From Cryptomeria japonica (lineage: Eukaryota; Streptophyta; Pinopsida; Cupressales; Cupressaceae): a DNA stretch of 64,000 nucleotides. Position numbers and translations under genes: made by a program. The notes under the pieces are model-generated. The model was not told the origin of the DNA, searched no databases, and saw nothing but the letters and a program-made list of their open reading frames with translations. This document shows positions 12,091 to 22,301 of this stretch, in pieces. The stretch is taken from contig NW_026729154.1 of NCBI RefSeq assembly GCF_030272615.1, positions 106,561 through 170,560 on the forward strand. Direction: 5' to 3'. Each line of letters opens with the position of its first letter. The first letter of the stretch is position 1.

Positions 12091-14425
12091 GGTAGTAAAT
12101 ACTCTCCTCTACACTCTCTTTTTTAAACATGATAAATATCTAAGAGCATTTGAAGAAGATTCCGAAGTACAATGGAGGCTTCATACATTCAATAAATTCC
12201 TTAATCTAGCAATTCCTTTTCATTTAAACCTCCTTCAAAATTTGAAGGATTAAATTGTAGCTTCAAATTAATCCAGGTGATGGCCTTGATGAATATCTCC
12301 TCTCTTTGATCAAGCCTGAGTTGATTCACATTATCTCCCCCTTCAACAGTATACTCTTTGACATTTTCATTGACGTCCTCTATATGGGCTCCTCTTCTCT
12401 GAGACATCTCCAATGTGTCCATTTTCCATATTAAACCTCTAACTATGTCTGTAATATCGAGCTCAAAGCCTCTTTGTCTTCTTCCTCTTCAACCCTTGTT
12501 TCTATATGTCATATTGGCTACCTATAGGTCTTCTTCTTGACACAAATGAACTTCCTCTAATCCTACTTGATGCATGCCAACTTACTAAACAGAATTTCAA
12601 ATTGGGTATGGTTTATTATTAAGGAAAAAATGGTTTTGAAGGGATCTGAAAACCCTGAGTACAAAGAGCTGCAAATAGAAAACACATAGCCAAACAACAA
12701 CACAAAAATTACCTAGAATACAGAACCCTAAAATAGTAGGCCAACAAAAGAAAATATAAAACCTAACACAAATTCTTCAGGGCTTTAGCAAACTCAACTT
12801 TCATTTGTTCCATATTTTGGGTAATGTTCATCAGATCTTGCAATTCTATGTTTGCTTTAGCTCCCTAGCGTTCTTGAGATGTCCATGGGTTTGAGATGAT
12901 GGACCTACACTATCATCCTTATTCTAGTTACTCTTCTCGACTAGGTTGATATTAATTGAAATGTTGCCCCCAAACTTCAAAGCCTACATAGTCTACCACT
13001 GATTCACAAAAGTTTTATCCCCTTCTACATTGCTGTGAATGGTTTTAAGGCTCATGCTAATAGATTAGTGAGGTTATAATTAATTCTCTTCATCTTGGCT
13101 TCAATAGCCCAAGTCTACCTTCATAGTCTTCAAGTGAGCAACATATTTGGTCATGTTTTCTAAGATAGAGAGCATTTTGTCTTTTTCCTCATAAGAGATC
13201 ACATTGTCAACAGGATCCCTAAACGAATATCGACCATCACCTTGCTCCAAAATAACCACTTTTCTTTTAATGGATTGGATGTTGATATTAACTTGATTGA
13301 TTTCTAAAAAAGGCTCTTAGGAAATCCTAAACTAGTCTACTATGGCATCCCTATTAATACCCAAAAAATAGCTAGATTCCCAGGGTCACTTCCAAGGAAA
13401 GGGGACTATTTTTAAAGATCCCTAGGAAAGGGAGGATTATTAATTCTCTCTTGATTAGCATAATTAAAAGATCAAGGGGAAGGGGAACTCCCAAGAAGCC
13501 TTCTCCTCCACCCATCACATTCTCCCTTTCGCCCAAAAAATTCTCCCCTTCCAAATTTTGGTTCTTGTCAACCTCCTCAGCATCTAACTCCTCATCAAGT
13601 CATCTAGGAGAATCATGCATGTAAAATTATTTAATTTAACAAATCTTTCTTTTTATACTGAATTTAATGAGATTCTCTTTTTCTTCTCCTCTGACACATT
13701 ATTCTTGTTTTACTTTGAGGAAGTTTCATCCTTTGTTTGCTAGTCCTCATCCTCTGAATCATCATCACATTCCCCTATATTTCTCTACATACCCTCCTTT
13801 GACACCTATTCACCGAGTGCAAAGGGGGATAACCTTGATATTTTCACTTAGAGGAAAATGGGAGGGCATTGAATTGTTCCATAATTAGAAGGATCGAGCC
13901 CTCATGAAGATTAGGGTTTCTTTGCTTCTTATTATGTTCTTTAATATTGGCTTCCAAGGATGATAAGAGATAGAATGGAAACAAACGAAGAACTTATTTC
14001 TAAAGTGTTTAAGCCGAGAAAAATGACCACCATAGATTTTGGTAAACCACCCATCTAAGGTAAAATATTGTATAAGGACCTTAGCCACACCCACCCAAAG
14101 GGGTTTAAGGGTGTCTACTTGGTAAGAAATGTTTGAATTGTTGACAAGATTCAACCCCTCTCCATATTTTAGAAAGGTTTTCACCATGGACTCAGAAGAT
14201 TTTGCCCTTGAAATTGTTTGTTCCTTCCATAGGCAGCCCAATAAGCTCCACAATCAACTCCTTTGTGAAATATGAGCTTTTATTGTCATTTCAAAAAAAT
14301 AAAGTGCATCCATTATCTACCAAAAATCTTTGTTACCTTTGGATCAAAGCCATGAGGATTCTCTAAAAAGGGTGTAACCCCACATTAAGTAAAAATCCAC
14401 AAATTTTTCTCTTTTATGTGCATTT
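12091..14425 (-). other. Spacer with degenerate minus-strand frames, unclassified
   Basis: Minus-strand open frames of 73 codons (12422-12201), 60 codons (13554-13372) and 122 codons (14253-13885) are interrupted by many stops between them. None shows a domain I recognise. The 122-codon frame has a Trp/Leu-rich stretch (LDGWFTKIYGGHF) and could be a retroelement ORF1 remnant, a guess only. The subsegment 13668-14282 is absent from the divergent unit C. Confidence 0.4.
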
Positions 14426-14677
14426 CGTCAGAGGAAATGCGCTCCTATTGATGTCTCTCCTCCTATTATGGATCCCACATATAAAATAAAAAAGAAATGC
14501 CTACCCCAACAACAGTCATAATCAAAGCCCTAAAAACCCCACCATGAATGTCATCAGAGGAAATGGACTCCTATTGATGTATGTCCCCCGCCATGATGGA
14601 GCCCACACATAAAATAACAAAGAAATGCCTACCCCACAATTGACCACCCAACAACATAGTCTCAATTGAAGCCCTTA
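14426..14677. repeat. 126-bp tandem duplication
   Basis: Two adjacent copies start at 14426 and 14552. Both read GTCAGAGGAAATG or ATCAGAGGAAATG, then CTCCTATTGATGT, CCCACAYATAAAATAA, GAAATGCCTACCCCA and AAGCCCT. The copies differ by point changes and short indels. Also at 38875-39126, and in divergent form near 62713-62980, where the spacing is 140 bp. Confidence 0.75.
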
Positions 14678-14891
14678 AAAGCGCTATTTGAAATAAGGAA
14701 ATCTAAAAACCAAGAAACTGGGTACTAATATCACCCACAATCCAACTGGAAATAGTTAGCTAGTGAGCACCAAGGGGGAAAAATACCTAACTATCATCAT
14801 TAAAACATATCAAATAATGAAGAAAGGATAGGTTGAAAAATATAATCACCCACATAGACAAAAACAAGTTAACCAAGGTGGTTAATATTGT
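14678..14891. other. Short spacer left of the Copia derivative
   Basis: No gene or repeat recognised. Its last five bases (ATTGT) do not match the five bases beyond the other end of the LTR element (ATGAC), so no target-site duplication is visible. Confidence 0.4.
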
Positions 14892-15713
14892 TAAATATCC
14901 AGGCAACTGAGAGGGGCTTGAATTAGTTGAAAAACATAAATCAATTTCATGTAACCCTTTTGCACATCTGGAGTAACCAATAGAATTAATTAAGATAGAT
15001 ATAGCATGAAAACATAAACATACAACAAATCACACAATGAACACTAGATATGATGTGGAAAACCCAGAAAGCGAAAAATCACAGAGAATGTTAGTTCTCA
15101 ATATAAAATATTGGTTTAGGTGACACCAGTTAAGGTAATTTTTACAAAGGGTTTCTCATTGTTAGAATACTCACTTCAAGAGGGCTCATTGCCCAGAAAA
15201 AAGGTCGACTACTGAAGAAACAAAAAATGAAAAGAAAGAATCCACCATTGAATCTCAATCTGAAACACCAGACTACTTCTGGTAGCTCAGTACCAATGCA
15301 CTCTCACATATTGCCAAAAATCAGATCTTTCCTTTCCAATATCGCATTCAATAGAAATGCGACACTTTTTCTATATAAATTCATTTAGATCTTTCTTTTA
15401 TATAAATACATATATACATGTATATATGTATATATATATACATGTATATATGTATATACATGTATATATATACATGTATATACATGTATATATATACATG
15501 TATATACATGTATATATATACATGTATATATATCTACATATATACATGTATACATATATACATGTATATATATATGTATATATGTATATATATATATGTA
15601 TCTATACATGTATATATACATGTATACATGTATACATATATCTATACATGTATATATACATTTACACATGTATATATGTATACATGTATACATGTATATA
15701 TACATGTATAGAT

Positions 15714-15745
<32 letters not shown>

Positions 15746-16286
15746 ATCTATGTATATATATATACATATATATGTATATATATACATATATATGTATATA
15801 TATACATATATATGTATATATATACATATATATGTATATATATACATATATATACATATATATATTGTCTCAGGGAAACATAATCTTCTAAATCGGCCAA
15901 GAGAGAGTTCTAAAATAGGTCAACACTAAACCTTATTGTGGTGGGAAGGAATCAAAAGTAAACCATACCACAATGGAGAACAATTGTCAGATCAAAATGT
16001 TACATCCATTATAAATTTTGGACCCGAAACATGACTTACACTACACCAAAGCTGCTACACAACCTCAAATTCTAGACTTAATCCAGACCCAAAAATCATT
16101 GCCCAATACAATGAAAATAAGAATGGAATCAAGATACACATGAATACAATTAATCAACACCATATCTAATAGACAAAAATATCTAGATTGACAGATCAAC
16201 TCAATTAACCCATGTTGAAACATAACTTCCAGAGTACCAAAGGTTTCAGGAGTTCATCTTTTGGATCACCAACACCAAGGACATCA
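14892..16286 (-). repeat. 3' LTR of Copia derivative, unit A
   Basis: On the minus strand the LTR starts TGATGTCCTTGG and would end GGATATTCA; here the last bases have decayed to GGATATTTA. It is aligned to 19153-20103 along its length but is about 440 bp longer, because its internal AT run has expanded to about 460 bp. Confidence 0.82.
15407..15865. repeat. Expanded TA/CA/TG microsatellite inside the LTR
   Basis: About 460 bp of alternating purine-pyrimidine sequence made of TATA, TACATGTA and CATATATATG pieces. From 15761 to 15860 it settles into a clean 20-bp repeat (TATACATATATATGTATATA), nearly self-complementary. The equivalent place in the other LTR has only a simple AT run (19669-19699). 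Long Tyr/Ile/Met/His frames here are artefacts of the repeat. Confidence 0.95.
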
Positions 16287-18177
16287 AAAATGTTGATTTC
16301 ACATCCATCTGATAAACCTTGAAATCCTTATAAGCTACAAAAGCCAAAAGCATCCTAATTTCCTCCATCCGAGCAACCAGGCCATATGTCTCGTCAAAAT
16401 TAATCTCTTCAATCAAAGTGTAACCTTTACAAACCAATATTTCTTTATTTCTCATAACATTTCCAGCTTCATTGAGCTTGTTCTAGAATACCCACTTTGT
16501 TCCAATCACATTCTTATATGTCATTTTATTAACTAGTTCCCATGTTGAATTATTCTCAATTGTGTCCAACTCTTCTATCATTACCTTCATCCAATTCTGA
16601 TAATTGCAAGCTTCTTCTGTTGTTTTCAATTCAATCTCTAAAAGTTAACATAACAAAACTTGTTCTTGAGCTGCTTTGCTTCTTGTGATAATTCCTTTGT
16701 TTGTATCTCTGAAAAAACGGTCCACTAAATGATTCTTCTAAACATATCTCAATGTCTTAGATGTAGAAGTTGAAGCTTCCTAATCTTTCTTTTCTTCTTC
16801 TCCTTCTTCGATCTTCTCTCCACTTTTTCTGTCGGTCGATTCATCAGACTCATAACCTACCAATTTGTCAGACTCTTTAGAAATGTATTCATCAACCTTC
16901 GCATTTTCACTTTCAACAATCTTGTTTAGCCTTATATTACAACGCTGATATGCTTTCCTCTTTGTTGAATATCCTAGGAATATGCCTTCATCTTCTCTAT
17001 TGTCAAATTTTCCAAGATTATCTTCATCTCTCCGGATGTAGCAGTTTCTTCCAAATACCTTAAAATATTTCACTGTCGACTTTCTACCATGTCATAGCTC
17101 ATAAGATGTATTTCCATGTATTTTCTTATATAAAATTACGTTAGGATTGTAGACTATAGTATGAAATGCTTCTCTCCAGTAGACTTCTCTGTTGATCACT
17201 ATTTTGGTTGCATCTTGAATTATTTGGTTCATCCTTTCCACTACACCATTCTGTTGCAGTGTTCTAGGGGAAGATGACTATTTTCTAATACCATGTCTCT
17301 CACAAAAGTTGTTGAACTCTTCCGAATTAAATTCTCCTCCTCTATTAGACCTCAAACACTTAATTTTTCTATCAACTTCATTTTCAACTTGAGCCTTAAA
17401 TATCTTGAATTTCTCTAATGCTTCTAGCTTCTCTCTCAAAAATGCAAACCATGAAATTCTAGAATAATCATCAATCAACAACATGAAATGCTTCTCACCT
17501 TGTATACTTCTTGTTTTGGTCGGACCGCATAGTTTTGTGTGCACTAAATTCAACAACCTAGTGGACAAGTGCTCTAAATTATTTTGTATTTTCCTTTCAT
17601 CTACTTCAAAGTTTACATTCTCTACAAATTTTGTTGGTTTGGTCGAACTCGGTAAATCTCTCACTACACTTGATGAGCTAATCTTCACCAAGTTGTCAAA
17701 ATTGATATGACATGTCCTTTGGTGCCAGAGTCAGATATCATTGATCTAAGATAACAAACAATTGTTTGCATCTCCTTCCAAGAAATACATGTTCCACCAA
17801 TCTTTTTCCCTGCTACAATAACAATTTCAGATTCTTTCTAGATCTCACAACCATCATCTTGAAAAACAACGTTGTAACCATTTTCACACATTTGTCCAAC
17901 ACTCAAAATATTAAGATGAAAACCATTAACATAGTAAACATTATCAGTATTGTTCTTTCCATCAAAAGAAATAGAACCAATCCCACAATTTGTGTTGTTT
18001 GATCATCTCTGAACCTAACAAAACTACCATCGTACTTTTCAAGTTTCACAAACTTACTTTAGTCATGAGTCATATGATTTCAGCATCCACTATAAATCAA
18101 TCATTCATTTCTATCTCTTCTAACATGTACAACAGTAGCAACCACCTTAGGAATATCAATCTTTGTTACATCTCTTT
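16287..18177 (-). pseudogene. Copia pol remnant: protease, integrase, start of RT
   Basis: Reading on the minus strand: a protease block near 18110-18060 reads IYSGC-stop-NHMTHD, where the active-site Asp of DSG is Tyr. A GAG-pre-integrase-like block lies near 17690. The integrase core follows, with LIDDYSRISWFAFL. Its first catalytic Asp position is Lys (HTKLCGP) and its second is Asn (LRSNRGGEF); the third, Glu (NGVVERMNQ), remains. The KYFKVFGRNCYI and GIFLGYSTKRKAYR-like blocks follow. RT begins at 16430 with GYTLIEEINFDETYGLVARMEEIRMLLAF and stops after YQMDVKSTF, where the LTR begins. Several stops and frameshifts are present; it cannot be functional. Confidence 0.88.
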
Positions 18178-19086
18178 TTACCAAAACAAGCAATCACCAT
18201 CTTCATAATTTAAATCATCATCTAAAATACCAACATCATCTTTGACATAATAGGCTCTCTTATTAAATTTTCCTTTACCTTCTCTAGACCTTTGTCTTGA
18301 ACCTTTTCCCGAACATCTAGTAGCAATGTGACCAATCTTTTCACATCTAAAGCATTTAAAAGGTAACATACCTTTGTATTTGTCGGTGTCTCTCTTCAGT
18401 TTTCTCACAAAGCTTGCTTTCGTCTCATCTAAAATTTCATCTTCTGGATCTTCGTTAGATGCTTTGAAGGTAGACTCGATCTTAGCTTTGTGTTTTCCAA
18501 GCTTACCTCTCTCAAATCCTAATAGAGTACCATAAGGCTTCACTCTTGTAAATTTCTTCCGATCATAGGTTTCTTCATTAGTCAAGATCTTATCATTGTA
18601 GCTTTCTGGTAGGGACATTAGAATCTTCTCAATTATGTATTCATCCAACAAGCTGACACCAAGTTCTCTGATTTCATTTACCGCACTATCAACCTTATAA
18701 AAATCGGTTGTTATATCTTCTCCTTCTTCCATTTTCAAGTTCTCATATCTGTGATTAGTTTTTATCTTCTTTGATAATTTAACTCTGTCACTTCCTTCAT
18801 AGATATCTCTCAACTTTTTCCAAACCTCATGAGTAGTATTCAATGAAATAATCATTGTCAATTCAATCTTTGATAAAGCACTAAACATAGCATACCGTGC
18901 CTTTTCATTCACTTCATAAGCTTGAACCTTATCTAGAGTACTAAGACCATTTTCCGATTGAATATACTAAGTTTCCACTGCTTTCCAAGTGTTGTATCCC
19001 AAAGAGATCAGGTAGCCTCTAATCTTTAATTTCCAAAAACTATATTCGGATCCTTCAAAAATAGGAATAGTCAATTTATGTGCCAT
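18178..19086 (-). pseudogene. Copia gag remnant with CCHC zinc knuckle
   Basis: The start is the ATG at 19086 (MAHKLTIPIFEG), the usual short gag N-terminus, followed by the SFWKLKIRGYLISLGYNTWKAV block. An in-frame TAG lies near 18966. The remaining 244 codons (18912-18178) hold the gag body (EVWKKLRDIYEGSDRVK, LPESYND) and a perfect CX2CX4HX4C zinc knuckle (CFRCEKIGHIATRC, residues 187-200 of that frame). One stop codon is the main lesion. Confidence 0.87.
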
Positions 19087-19136
19087 TGGATCAAGATCTA
19101 CCTCAAGCAGATAAGCTCTTCTCCAAGTAACCAAAT

Positions 19137-19147
19137 CTCTGATACCA
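19137..19147 (-). promoter_or_regulatory. Primer-binding site (initiator Met tRNA)
   Basis: Minus strand TGGTATCAGAG, the standard Copia primer site complementary to the 3' end of initiator tRNA-Met, five bases inside the 5' LTR end. It fixes the element's orientation and LTR boundary. Confidence 0.88.
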
Positions 19148-19152
19148 ATAGT

Positions 19153-19665
19153 TGAATATCCGAGCAACTGATAGGGGGAATGAATTAGATGAAAAAATTA
19201 AATCAATTTCTTCTAACCCTTTTGCATATCTATAGTGACCAATAAAATTATTTAAGAAAAATATAGCATGAACATATAAACATACAATAGATCACACAAT
19301 GAACACCAGATATAACGTGGAAAACCCAAGAAGGGAAAAACCATAGAGAATGTTAGTTCTCAATATAAAACACGGGTTAAGGTGACACGGGTTAAGGTGA
19401 TTTTTACAAAGGGTGGCTCACTGCTAGGATCCTCACTATGAGAGAGAACACTACCCAGAAAAAGGCTCACTATCGAAGAAATAAAGGAATAATTTAGAAA
19501 AGAAAGAATCCACCACTGAATCTCAATCTGCAAGACTGGACTGCTTCTGATACCTCAATACCAATGCACTCTCACCCATTTCCAACTATCAGATCTTTCC
19601 TTTTCAATCTCGCATATCTTCAATAATAATACCATATTTTTTTATATAAATTCATTCAAATCTTC

Positions 19666-19701
<36 letters not shown>

Positions 19702-20103
19702 CTCCAAGAAACATAATCTTCTTAGTTTGCCAAGAGTGAGATCTAAAATAGGTCAACACTAAACATTCTTATGGTGGGAAGGAATGAGAATTAGATGATA
19801 CCACAATGAACAATAATGATCATATCAACATGTTACATCCATTACAAATTCCAGAACCAAATCATGGCTCATACGCTACACCAAACCTCGAATTCTGGAC
19901 TTAATCTATCTCCAAAAATCATTGCCCAGTAAAAAAAAAAAATGGAATCAAGATACACATGAATACAATGAATCAACACCATATCCAATAGATAAAACTA
20001 TCCAGATTGCCATCAACTCAATTAACCCATGCTAAAACACAACTTTTATAGCACCAAACGTTCCAAGAACACATCAACTGGATCACCAACACCAAGGACA
20101 TCA
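19153..20103 (-). repeat. 5' LTR of Copia derivative, unit A
   Basis: 951 bp, TGATGTCCTTGG to GGATATTCA on the minus strand, so with canonical TG...CA ends. It contains a simple AT run at 19669-19699. The LINE remnant begins at the next base, 20104. Confidence 0.85.
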
Positions 20104-22301
20104 ATGACAACCATTATGTTGACTTTGAAATGACAACCAGTGATAATCATCATCATCACATTTGCAACGAATATCAAGTTTCATATTGTCCTCAATGTTA
20201 GGGGGAAGAGGGTCAATCCCATTCCAATAAAATCCTTGTCTTTGGAATGCACCAATATTTTCAAAAGCATCCGCAAGAGAATTACCTTCCCTAAAAATAT
20301 CATAAATATACAAACTATCAAAATCCTTGATAATGTTTAACACAACCTTCACCAAATATTTAATGGAACAACTTGAAGTATGTAATAAGTTTAAACAATT
20401 AATTATGTTGAGTGAATCATCCTCAATCTAAACCTTCCAAGAACCAAGATCAAGAGCTAACTTGAAGGAATTAAAAATAGATGAGGCTTCAGCCAGGTGG
20501 TTGGACTTGATTCCCAAAGGGAGTGCCATTTGCAAAAGGAGCCTGCCATAATCATCACTCAGCACACCCCACAACTAGTTGGCCCAGGATTCCCCTTAGC
20601 TGCCCCGTCAAAATTAACCTTCACCGAATCAAAAAATGGAGTAGACCATTTAACATTAGTTCTAGAGGTTTTAACATTTCCCAAAGTTCTAGAAATATCA
20701 AAATTTGAACCCCAATTAATAGGAGACTACTGATCTGAAGCATTAATATATATAGGAGGCAAGCCAAGATTAACATCCTTAAGTACAATCTAGAAATTAT
20801 CCTTTACAACTGTACGAATCCTCTAAAACACCACCTTAAAAGGGAGAAGTACATCCCTAAAGACACAGTTGTTTCTCTTGTTTTCAGATCTACATAGACA
20901 CATGAGGCATAATCAAAGACCAAAGTAAATTCAAAGATAGATTAAGAGAAGGAGGGGACCAGTGAGACCACATCTCCCCGACAGAGGAAAGGAAGACCCA
21001 ATTAAAATTCTAGGTGGCCAAGATAAGAGACCAAAATTATCTGGTAAAACAACACTCCATAAAATGATAATTGACACTCTCTATTTATGCAAATAACAAA
21101 GAAGGCATTTATTAACAGGAAAAATACCATGCTTACAAAGGTTATCCAAAGTAAGAATCTTAGTTTGAATCAAGAACCAGAAAAAGATGTTAATCTTAAG
21201 AATCAACTTACAATTCCAGATTGAAAATCTCATAGAGAAAAGGTCAACTTAGGATGATAGGGAAGGGAAAAGGCTAAGGTGGAAAAAAAAAATCCAAAGG
21301 GTGGAGGCCACCAAATAATATGATCTAGAAAAGAAGCCATGAAAGGAATATGCTAGAAGCTCAAAAAATTGGAGCTCACCTAGACCTCGATCAATCACTA
21401 AGGTTCCTTCGACTATCATTAGTAAAGTAATGCACCATCTTATCACCAAATTGGGCCAAGAAAGCCTCCCTAATTGGTCTAAAGGAAGGGACCTCGAAAA
21501 TAGGGGAATCTCCAATCCACCAATCATATAAAAATTCAATGCTCCATCCATTCCCTAGAATCCATCTAATACCCTCAGAGAGAATACATATGGCCTTGAT
21601 CAAATTATTCCAAAGCACCATCTTAGTAGGGTGAGAAAGAGCCTCCAAGAGTTGCCCCAAACCAAGCATGGCCTGGGCATATTTACAGCTATAATCTTAC
21701 ACCAATCCAAATCTCCAAAGAAAAGTCTTTGTAATTACTTAGCTGACAAAGCAACATTGAAATCCTCAAGCTTTTTGATACTCAAACCACTAGATTTATA
21801 AGGCAAGCAAACTTGGTCCAAGAAGCCAAATGAATACATTTACTATCTTCTGTGACAAACAAGAGAAAGCATTTCTAAATATTTTCAATTCTTTCATAAA
21901 AAATTGAGGGAGTTTTAAAAAGGTTCATAGCATACACCAAAATATTCTAAATCAAATCCTTGATCATTTGAACTTTACTCGCTTGACTAAGATGCATAAC
22001 TTTCCATCTAACAAGTTCTGAATTGAATCTATCAATCAACCCATTCCAAAATAAATTATGAATCACATTACTATGAAGCGGGAGACCAAGATAAGTTGTA
22101 GGAAGATCCTCAATTTTACAACCCAAAATATCAACAATTCTTCTCTGTCTAAGAATAGGAGTGTTAAATAAGAATAAAGAGCTCTTCTCAAAACTAACTT
22201 TTTGACTCGAGTTAGATTCATACCTAACAATATAGGCTTCAAAGATCTTACTTCTCTAATTCAAGAGTATCTCAAAATCAAAGTATTATCAACAAATTAT
22301 T
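20104..22301 (-). mobile_element. LINE retrotransposon, 3' half: RT end, linker, RNase H (decayed)
   Basis: Minus-strand frames give, in order: FVDNTLIL at 22296-22273 (RT catalytic FADDTLIL with the second Asp as Asn); ILGCKIEDLPTTYLGLPL near 22150-22090; and an RT-thumb block. A zf-RVT-like linker follows at 21669-21391 (GIRWILGNGWSIEFLYDWWIGDSP). The RNase H domain starts with KVNFDGAAKGNPGPTSCG (about 20620-20570) and ends with IFREGNSLADAFENIG (about 20300-20255). Many stops and frameshifts are present. The left end abuts the Copia LTR exactly. The right end carries one copy of a 5-bp target duplication (TTATT, 22297-22301) at the 2.8-kb insert. Confidence 0.87.

Larger units (their letters stand above)
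14892..20103 (-). mobile_element. Copia LTR retrotransposon derivative, decayed, unit A
   Basis: Two related direct LTRs flank an internal region that reads on the minus strand as 5' LTR (19153-20103), tRNA-iMet primer site (19147-19137), gag, protease, integrase and the first part of reverse transcriptase. The 3' LTR (14892-16286) follows directly. The order PR-IN-RT identifies Copia. Most of RT, all RNase H and any polypurine tract are missing. The LTRs differ by roughly 12-16% over their first 240 bp (by eye), so the insertion is old and predates the tandem array. No matching target duplication is found. Confidence 0.88.

Noticed and set aside
15357-15929. Long open frames on both strands rich in Tyr, Ile, His, Met and Val (also 39806-40384)
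   Set aside because: They are translations of the TA/CA/TG microsatellite, open in almost every frame; no real protein.
17766-18208. Plus-strand frames of 72-78 codons with Asn/Ile/Thr-rich sequence
   Set aside because: Antisense of the Copia pol remnant.
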